5,763 bases of DNA from the NCBI GenBank assembly GCA_027487145.1, contig JAIYEC010000004.1:1-5763 (forward strand), in the 5' to 3' direction. The first letter of the stretch is position 1, and the number at the start of each line of letters is the position of its first letter. The notes under the pieces were generated by a model that was given only the letters and a program-made list of their open reading frames with translations, was not told the DNA's origin and ran no database searches. The DNA comes from a bacterium (GTDB taxonomy: Bacteria > Patescibacteriota > Minisyncoccia > Phycocordibacterales > UBA918). The position numbers were made by a program, and so were the translations under genes. This document shows, one piece after another, positions 1-4,580 of this stretch.

Positions 1-57
1 ATCTACGCTGTTAATTGGTTGTAAGCCATAGGGAGCTGAAACGGTTGGATAAGCCAT
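1..57 (-). CDS. Probable major capsid protein, N-terminal fragment (19 codons, cut by window edge)
   Basis: The frame opens with ATG at 57-55 and encodes MAYPTVSAPYGLQPINSVD before leaving the window at the left edge. An N terminus of this kind, with APYGLQP/APFGLRP following a short polar start, is typical of major capsid (coat) proteins of many marine and freshwater tailed phages. That family match comes from recognition, not from a search. The start is supported by an AGGAG ribosome binding site six bases upstream and by the 21-base gap after the previous gene. The position directly after the scaffold and a small structural gene is where the capsid gene usually sits. The product would polymerise into the icosahedral shell around the scaffold and portal. 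With only 19 residues visible, the fold (HK97 type is expected for tailed phages) cannot be checked. A different virion protein is possible but less likely. Confidence 0.72.
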   Translation of the reverse strand, partial: MAYPTVSAPYGLQPINSVD

Positions 58-63
58 TTGATA

Positions 64-68
64 CTCCT
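64..68 (-). promoter_or_regulatory. Ribosome binding site of the capsid gene
   Basis: AGGAG on the minus strand lies six bases before the ATG at 57. It sits in the AT-rich 21-base gap after the 149-residue gene. The strong match and good spacing fix the start of the capsid gene and fit a protein needed in hundreds of copies. Confidence 0.8.
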
Positions 69-78
69 AATTAATAAG

Positions 79-528
79 TTAAGAACCTTTACCAAAGGAA
101 CTTGTCGTTTTTCCCTCATTAAAGAGAGGCATACGAGGATCGCTTTGGCGCATAAGAGTGTTCTCTACAGCATCCATCTGAGCATCGGCTTGATTAGAGT
201 AATATTTATTACGCTGTTGCACGAACTCTTCAGGGGTTTTGCAAAGTAACAACCCGCCAATCTCAACATTGTCTTTATAACGACTATTGGGATCAGCTAG
301 CAGTCGTAATGCAGGTTGCTCTTCCATTGGCACTGGTTCCCAACCTTCTCTGAGTTTGGCAGATAGGTTACGTGGGTCAGCGCTATTTAAAGACGCAACA
401 CGAATCCAACGATAAGCGTACCCAGCCTGTTTGTCTGGCTCTGGTAACAACTCTGCGGGAGCCCACTGCTTGGGGCGCTCTAGGGTTGCTCGGGTTTCTA
501 CTTCGCGGTCAATTCTTTTTTCAGCCAT
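79..528 (-). CDS. Conserved phage structural-module protein of unknown function (149 aa)
   Basis: I recognise this as a type of protein found between scaffold and capsid genes in uncultured aquatic phages, but I know of no established function. It is charged and hydrophilic, with no signal peptide or membrane segment. Notable blocks are GYAYRWIRVAS (36-46), a KLREGWEPVPM block (58-68), an IGGLLLCKTPEEFV segment (90-103), an RNKYYSNQ stretch (106-113) and DPRMPLFNEGK (130-140), followed by a Ser/Gly tail ending FGKGS. One cysteine is present at residue 96. The ATG at 528 is preceded by GGAGG at six bases, and the gene overlaps the scaffold stop by eight bases (ATGGCTGA), suggesting coupled translation. 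The capsid gene follows 21 bases later. From position alone it could be a minor head, decoration or assembly protein. That is inference, while the reading frame itself is very secure. Confidence 0.88.
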   Translation of the reverse strand: MAEKRIDREVETRATLERPKQWAPAELLPEPDKQAGYAYRWIRVASLNSADPRNLSAKLREGWEPVPMEEQPALRLLADPNSRYKDNVEIGGLLLCKTPEEFVQQRNKYYSNQADAQMDAVENTLMRQSDPRMPLFNEGKTTSSFGKGS

Positions 529-1501
529 TTAGGGCCTCCAGTTTTTTGATTTCAAGAGCATATTGCTCCGGGGTTAGTCCTAACTTCTTCGCCAATGCAA
601 CTTGTGTGTTTGTCAGCCGTATCCGTTTGGAGGATGTGCTGCGCGTTGCAGGTGCGACTACGTTACTTGGTTTCCGGACAGGTTCGGCTGCCGGTTTTTC
701 AACCTCCGGTTCCTCAAATTGCTCTGGGAATCGTTTACGCATTGTTTCGTCAATACGTTTGTAATACTCGTCAGAACCGATAGTAACACCATTTCGCTTA
801 AGTTTTTCATGTAAACCCAGCGCGGTTGCGGTCATTTCTTCATCTTGACCAAACCAAAGGTTGTTTTCTTGCCACTCCGTAGCCTTTCTGTCGGGTTCTG
901 GAGCTTTTTCAGCCTGTTGAGGGATTTGTACCTCATTTTTTTCCTCTTGTAAAGCAGGCATCTTGAAGTTTTTTATTCTATCAAGCTGCAGGGTGGCGTT
1001 TGTAATAGACTGCTGGGCATTCATCATGCCTTCGCTATCACCCCCCTCATATGCCTCTTTGTAGGATTTTTTAGCCATTTCTAGCTGTAAATCAGCCGCT
1101 GTTTTCATTGCAGCAACGTATTCTTTTTCCCCGTTAGAGAGTAAGTCCTTAATCCGCTTGTTTTCTTCCATCAAACGCTGAGCAGCATCAATAGCCGCTT
1201 GGCGCTCTCTATCAGAAGAATCCGCACGGCGACGCTCGTCATGCCAGACCTTTTTCATCTGCACGAGCTTTTCTTTAGCCTCTAAACTGTACTTGTCTAG
1301 CTCATCAACTTCGAGCTTTTCAACCAGTTCTTTGGGTAAAGGCTTGCGGCCCCGGTCTTCCGGTGGGGTATCGTCTTCAATCTCAATTTCTATTTCGGGA
1401 CTACTTTTAGCTTCCAGCTCTTCGGCAGGGGGTGCTTCTTCTTTGCCTTTTGCCTCTGCTTCGTCTGGAAACTCAAATTCTACTTTTTCCATTTCAGCCA
1501 T
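521..1501 (-). CDS. Probable head scaffolding protein (326 aa)
   Basis: The likely role is to guide capsid-protein assembly into a procapsid and then leave before or during DNA packaging. The protein is extremely charged and lacks any signal or membrane segment. Residues 1-50 are acidic and probably disordered, and contain PEIEIEIED (35-43), also found in the portal. Residues about 56-180 are rich in Lys, Glu, Ala and Arg and should be long helix or coiled coil. They include a KKSYKEAYEGGDSEGMMNAQQ segment (144-164) of a kind I associate with scaffold-like phage proteins. A Pro/Glu-rich linker follows (190-210), then a short globular segment (about 207-262), a second Pro-rich linker (263-285) and a basic C-terminal helix pair (about 292-326: SSKRIRLTNTQVALAKKLGL, then PEQYALEIKKLEAL). 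This architecture and the position just before the capsid module fit a scaffold. I chose the ATG at 1501 because AGGAG lies nine bases upstream; the ATG at 1492 would be spaced too far. No protease domain is seen. A minor virion protein is the alternative. Confidence 0.7.
   Translation of the reverse strand: MAEMEKVEFEFPDEAEAKGKEEAPPAEELEAKSSPEIEIEIEDDTPPEDRGRKPLPKELVEKLEVDELDKYSLEAKEKLVQMKKVWHDERRRADSSDRERQAAIDAAQRLMEENKRIKDLLSNGEKEYVAAMKTAADLQLEMAKKSYKEAYEGGDSEGMMNAQQSITNATLQLDRIKNFKMPALQEEKNEVQIPQQAEKAPEPDRKATEWQENNLWFGQDEEMTATALGLHEKLKRNGVTIGSDEYYKRIDETMRKRFPEQFEEPEVEKPAAEPVRKPSNVVAPATRSTSSKRIRLTNTQVALAKKLGLTPEQYALEIKKLEALNG
535..539 (-). promoter_or_regulatory. Ribosome binding site of the 149-residue gene
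   Basis: GGAGG on the minus strand lies six bases before the ATG at 528 and inside the last codons of the scaffold gene. It supports this start over internal methionines and allows re-initiation by ribosomes finishing the scaffold. Confidence 0.8.
1373..1399 (-). repeat. PEIEIEIED motif, scaffold copy
   Basis: Scaffold residues 35-43 read PEIEIEIED, identical to portal residues 22-30. The two 27-base coding segments differ at four positions by my reading, all third codon positions, so the amino acids are conserved while the DNA has drifted. The motif lies in an acidic, probably disordered N-terminal arm. Confidence 0.85.
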
Positions 1502-1510
1502 TTTTGTTAG

Positions 1511-1515
1511 CTCCT
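1511..1515 (-). promoter_or_regulatory. Ribosome binding site of the scaffold gene
   Basis: AGGAG on the minus strand lies nine bases before the ATG at 1501. It begins immediately after the co-chaperonin stop codon (TAAAGGAG), in a 14-base gap. It decides the start at 1501 over the in-frame ATG at 1492. Confidence 0.75.
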
Positions 1516-1923
1516 TTAAATAAACTTACGGCTAATCCCGCGAGGATCGTCAACAACCGCCTCAACAGAATCATCGTTAATAATGCGAAATTCACGACCG
1601 TGGATAACAAGGCGTGTACCTGCGTTTGGTCGTACTAAGACAAAATCGCCTTTTTTACACCAGGCACCATTAGGAAAACGGGCTGGGTCTTTGTAGCAAT
1701 CAGGACCTAAATCCACGACAAACAATACAGTGGTCAATAACTCATCATAACGAAGAGTTTCGTCCGCTTTTGCCAATCCGCTATCAAATTCTTTTTCCAC
1801 TTCTGGAATGGCACAAAGAATTCTATAACCTTGTGGTTTTGGTAACTGCTTTGCTTTTTCTTCTGCTTCTTTATTCAATACTGCTGTTAGATCTATTGCT
1901 TGTGATAAATCTAAATTACTCAT
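1516..1923 (-). CDS. GroES-like co-chaperonin (Cpn10 family, 135 aa)
   Basis: GroES family proteins form heptameric lids on GroEL and allow substrate folding in the chamber; phage versions such as T4 gp31 adapt the host chaperonin to fold capsid protein. Here the Cpn10-like core spans about residues 29-127. QGYRILCAIPEV (31-42) matches the family's opening beta strand. Residues 44-62 correspond to the mobile loop that contacts GroEL. TTVLFVVDLGPD (64-75) matches the glycine-containing VLAVG region. KKGDFVLVRPNAGTRLVIHG (90-109) matches the KVGD-V-F-YG region, and EFRIINDDSVEAVV (111-124) matches the closing EVLIMSESDILAIV. The core is extended by about 28 charged residues at the N terminus and a basic tail (DDPRGISRKFI), giving 135 residues against roughly 97 for bacterial GroES. 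The start overlaps the preceding gene's stop (ATGAGTAA) and has GGAG seven bases upstream. The family call is from motif recognition; sequence identity to cellular GroES looks low. Confidence 0.75.
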   Translation of the reverse strand: MSNLDLSQAIDLTAVLNKEAEEKAKQLPKPQGYRILCAIPEVEKEFDSGLAKADETLRYDELLTTVLFVVDLGPDCYKDPARFPNGAWCKKGDFVLVRPNAGTRLVIHGREFRIINDDSVEAVVDDPRGISRKFI

Positions 1924-2104
1924 CAGAATGCTCCGTTTTTTGTTTCAGGTCTAATACTTCTTGCCGCGCAATGAGCAGACCGTGTATCTCACCACACATC
2001 CTTTGGTAGTCGGCAAAGTCTTTGGCTTGTCCGTTTGCTACCCAATCCCGTTTTTGTACGAGTTCTTTATCTAGTTCTTGTACTAGAGCGTCAAATACAT
2101 CCAT
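1916..2104 (-). CDS. Small helical phage protein of unknown function (62 aa)
   Basis: I do not recognise a function. The product is hydrophilic and predicted by eye to be almost entirely helical: a first amphipathic helix at about 4-22 (FDALVQELDKELVQKRDWV), a short turn with NGQAKDFADYQ (24-34), and a second helix at about 36-57 (CGEIHGLLIARQEVLDLKQK, with M35 before it). Residues 28-48 (DFADYQRMCGEIHGLLIAR and neighbours) resemble a pattern seen in small head-module proteins of other phages, where a Tyr, a Cys-Gly and a hydrophobic helix follow a charged helix. The start overlaps the portal stop by one base (TAATG) and is preceded by AGG at six bases, so translation is probably coupled to the portal. 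The stop overlaps the co-chaperonin start by eight bases. Its place between portal and co-chaperonin suggests a head-assembly accessory role, which is inference only. Confidence 0.8.
   Translation of the reverse strand: MDVFDALVQELDKELVQKRDWVANGQAKDFADYQRMCGEIHGLLIARQEVLDLKQKTEHSDE
1931..1934 (-). promoter_or_regulatory. Ribosome binding site of the co-chaperonin gene
   Basis: GGAG on the minus strand lies seven bases before the ATG at 1923, within the last codons of the 62-residue gene. It supports an independent start for the co-chaperonin despite the eight-base gene overlap. Confidence 0.7.
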
Positions 2105-4569
2105 TAATCACCTTTCTTGGGTTTCTTTTCCTTTTCAGGTCTTAGTGCTCCAAAAGCTTCTTGGATAAACATCTTCTCCTTTTCATCCCGCATTTGTGCT
2201 GCAGTCTTTAAGGCGTCAAACTTGTTTCGATCTGCATCGTTTTTGGCTTGTGTGGCCACACGCTCTTGATCAACGGCGATTTGTTGTGCCTTGAGTATTG
2301 CGTCGACTTGATCTTTTGTTGCTTTACGTTGCTGCTCTGCTTGCTTAATCTGAAGCTCTTGCATCTGCATCTGGATGAGTGGGTCCTGCGCTTGTTGTTG
2401 CGCCTGCTGTGCTTGAGCTTCTTGCTGTGCCTGGCCAAGCAGTTTGGTGCTAGCCTGGGCCATGAGGCGGGACAATTCAACTTCCACACTCTTAGGTAAT
2501 ACCTGCTCGTCATCTTCTTCGTCGATAACAGGGATACTAACTCCAAGGGTTGCCTCAATCTGTTTGCGATACTCCATGCCTACGTGCTCGTTAATGTGAG
2601 CAGTCATTGCCGCTTGCATCATCTGAGCAATCTGTGGGTTCATGGCCAAGATCTGCTGAATCTTAGGATTTTGCATTCCAGTAGTATGTACTTGAATATG
2701 CGCTTGGTGGTCCTGATACATAAAGGCTTTTACTGGCTTGCCACGCAAGACGTTCATATTCTCGGTAACTGGATCCGTAGGCTTCTCGTCGTCTTCCATA
2801 GGGACCAGCTTTGCCGCGTTTCTAATTCCGAGCACCTCAAGCATCTGACGATGTAAGAGCGGCATATTGTAGATTTGTGGGGACTGTTGCGCCAATTGAA
2901 GAACTGCTTGGTACTGAACAATCTTTTGCGCCATCGTTGCTGCATTAGGGTCCGAGACCGGTATAACTTCAACATTGTCATAGTCCGATTTTTTCGCGCG
3001 GGGCGAGCCTTCAACGGGTACATAGCTGTAGTCTTCTGGGGTGTAGTCTGCAATGATTTTCTTTAGAAGCTTAAACTCCCGCTTCATTGAGTAATGGATA
3101 CGTGCTTGAACCGCACTCATTACCTTTAGGGTTCTCTCTAGGATTGCTAGGGTTGTACCGACAGGCGCATTCGCGCTCATGTCAGAGACTTTCATATCGC
3201 TTACGGAAGCAAACGCACGACCTTCTTGAATTACTTTATCGAGCAATTGGGCTAAAACTACTGATGGCTCTTTATAAGGTAATGGCAGGATGTTGTCACG
3301 CATGGTTCCAGATGGAACATCTACGTCTCTAAACTCTCCAGGAGCAATCGGGGTATCGTCACCTCTTATCCGCAAGCCACGGGTCTTAAAGCCGCCCGGC
3401 AAGTTTGAGAGGGTTCCAGCATCGACAAGCTGTCTAAGCATAGAGGTACCAGACTTAGCAAAAGCCCCAATAAGATGAATGAGACCAAAACAATAGAAGC
3501 CGAAACCAGGAATGTAACCGTAGTGGACGAAGTGCTGTCTCTTTTGATGTGTCTCATCGTCTGGCTCCCAATTGCGACGAATTGCTAAAATAGTATTACT
3601 GCCCTTTTCCATAGTTACCACATACGGCAGTGCAATCCCTGTTTCTTTTCCGTCTTTATCTTTATGCTCGTAACCAAGAAGATCTAACTCAACGTGCATC
3701 TCAAGAATCTTGTAACGGTCATCGGTTGATGCTTTAAAGCCTAACTTCTCCGCAATCTTCTTCTCAACTTCGTCAAGGACGTTGTTTGGCTCACCTAAGT
3801 CTACATCGCGATAGAAGCCAGCATGTTGTAATCGTTTTAACTCGTTCTCAGTCTTACGCATCACGTGGGTAATACGTTCTGCAGTCTCTAAACTAGAGGC
3901 GCCATAGGGCACCACAATGTCTTCTGCAGGAACAAACATGGCAACCTGACGGTCTAGTGCCGGGTCGATATAAATCTTTTTGAACGCGTTGCCTGCAAGG
4001 CCCAAGCCCCATAACATTCTCTCGTGTTCAGGTCTGTACTCCTGCATCACATCTGTTAACTGGTAATTCATGTCATCTTTGACACGCTCGGCTGCTTCTT
4101 TTTTCTCGGTGGTTTCTTTACCAATAATCTGTGTCTTAACGGGTCCCGCTGCCGGGAATGTAGACATCATGGTTTCAGACTGAAACTTAACTAACGCTTC
4201 GGAGAGGATCGGATGATATACACCACACGCACCTTCCCAGGGTTCTGCTCGCTCTTCAATCTTTAGGCCCAGTAACTCTAAGCCATCAACGTATGTTTGG
4301 ATCCAGTCTTTTCTACTACCAATATCAGAGTCAAAATCGCCAATTAATTCGCCGGCTAAACTAGTTAACTCGCCCTCGCTCATTTGCTCCGCAAGGTTAG
4401 CATCAAAATCTTCGTCTGTTTCTTTAGTGGGCTCTATCTCGATCTCTAGCCCATCAACGCCAATTGTTACCGACTCAGGATCTTCAATCTCAATCTCAAT
4501 TTCTGGTTCTTCTGCCGCCAAGGCTTCGATTCCTTGTGGGAGTTGGTATAGCGCTTTCTCTATTGCCAT
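2104..4569 (-). CDS. Portal protein, P22-like (821 aa)
   Basis: The portal forms a dodecameric ring at one capsid vertex through which the terminase pumps DNA and to which the tail attaches. Identification rests on size, position directly after the large terminase, and characteristic segments: RKDWIQTYVDGLELLGLK (86-103), EPWEGACGVYHPILSEALVK (109-128), STFPAAGPVKTQIIG (136-150), ERMLWGLGLAGNAFKKIYID (183-202), VPAEDIVVPYGA (213-224), GFYCFGLIHLIG (357-368), and a polar QDHQAHIQVHTTGMQNP segment (619-635). Residues 22-47 hold two EIEIE motifs in an acidic N-terminal arm. Residues about 695-808 are Gln/Ala-rich and helical (AQQEAQAQQAQQQAQ at 714-728), ending in a Lys-rich tail. At 821 residues it exceeds the 725-residue P22 portal; a long C-terminal helix here could form a barrel like that of P22, which is inference. 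The ATG at 4569 has AAGGAA five bases upstream, overlapping the terminase stop. Confidence 0.9.
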   Translation of the reverse strand: MAIEKALYQLPQGIEALAAEEPEIEIEIEDPESVTIGVDGLEIEIEPTKETDEDFDANLAEQMSEGELTSLAGELIGDFDSDIGSRKDWIQTYVDGLELLGLKIEERAEPWEGACGVYHPILSEALVKFQSETMMSTFPAAGPVKTQIIGKETTEKKEAAERVKDDMNYQLTDVMQEYRPEHERMLWGLGLAGNAFKKIYIDPALDRQVAMFVPAEDIVVPYGASSLETAERITHVMRKTENELKRLQHAGFYRDVDLGEPNNVLDEVEKKIAEKLGFKASTDDRYKILEMHVELDLLGYEHKDKDGKETGIALPYVVTMEKGSNTILAIRRNWEPDDETHQKRQHFVHYGYIPGFGFYCFGLIHLIGAFAKSGTSMLRQLVDAGTLSNLPGGFKTRGLRIRGDDTPIAPGEFRDVDVPSGTMRDNILPLPYKEPSVVLAQLLDKVIQEGRAFASVSDMKVSDMSANAPVGTTLAILERTLKVMSAVQARIHYSMKREFKLLKKIIADYTPEDYSYVPVEGSPRAKKSDYDNVEVIPVSDPNAATMAQKIVQYQAVLQLAQQSPQIYNMPLLHRQMLEVLGIRNAAKLVPMEDDEKPTDPVTENMNVLRGKPVKAFMYQDHQAHIQVHTTGMQNPKIQQILAMNPQIAQMMQAAMTAHINEHVGMEYRKQIEATLGVSIPVIDEEDDEQVLPKSVEVELSRLMAQASTKLLGQAQQEAQAQQAQQQAQDPLIQMQMQELQIKQAEQQRKATKDQVDAILKAQQIAVDQERVATQAKNDADRNKFDALKTAAQMRDEKEKMFIQEAFGALRPEKEKKPKKGD
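2385..2430 (-). repeat. Gln/Ala-rich low-complexity stretch in the portal C terminus
   Basis: Portal residues about 714-728 are nearly all Gln and Ala with single Glu, encoded by alternating CAA/CAG and GCN codons. The region is part of a longer helical segment (about 695-808). It looks like a coiled-coil or helical barrel segment and not an expanded pure codon repeat, because the codons are mixed. Confidence 0.6.
4480..4506 (-). repeat. PEIEIEIED motif, portal copy
   Basis: Portal residues 22-30 read PEIEIEIED, identical to scaffold residues 35-43. A shorter related copy (LEIEIEP, residues 41-47, bases 4429-4449) follows eleven residues later. All lie in the acidic N-terminal arm before the recognisable portal body, which starts near residue 85. 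Confidence 0.85.
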
Positions 4570-4574
4570 AATAT

Positions 4575-4580
4575 TTCCTT
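4575..4580 (-). promoter_or_regulatory. Ribosome binding site of the portal gene
   Basis: AAGGAA on the minus strand lies five bases before the ATG at 4569 and overlaps the terminase stop codon (TAAGGAA). The nine-base gap leaves no room for a separate promoter between the two genes. Confidence 0.7.

Noticed and set aside
86..98. Inverted repeat CCTTT-ACC-AAAGG near the end of the 149-residue gene as a terminator or regulatory hairpin
   Set aside because: The stem is only five base pairs, AT-rich and inside the coding sequence, without a run of T residues after it on the minus strand.
73..110. Possible promoter before the capsid gene (TTGGTA and TATTAA on the minus strand)
   Set aside because: Matches to bacterial consensus boxes are partial and the spacing is about 14 bases, too short. 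AT-rich sequence alone explains it.
372..764. Plus-strand 130-residue open frame
   Set aside because: It is antisense to the 149-residue gene and the scaffold, has low-complexity Phe/Ser/Leu composition and no ribosome binding site that I could see. The minus-strand frames explain this DNA.
1936..1941. A6 run on the minus strand as a frameshift site joining the 62-residue protein to the co-chaperonin
   Set aside because: The run does not give a proper slippery heptamer in frame, and the co-chaperonin has its own ATG and GGAG at good spacing. Ordinary coupled initiation is simpler.
2754..3053. Minus-strand alternative frame inside the portal (99 residues)
   Set aside because: It overlaps the portal body in another frame, is rich in Arg, Thr and Ser and shows no recognisable motif, so it is a shadow of the portal frame.
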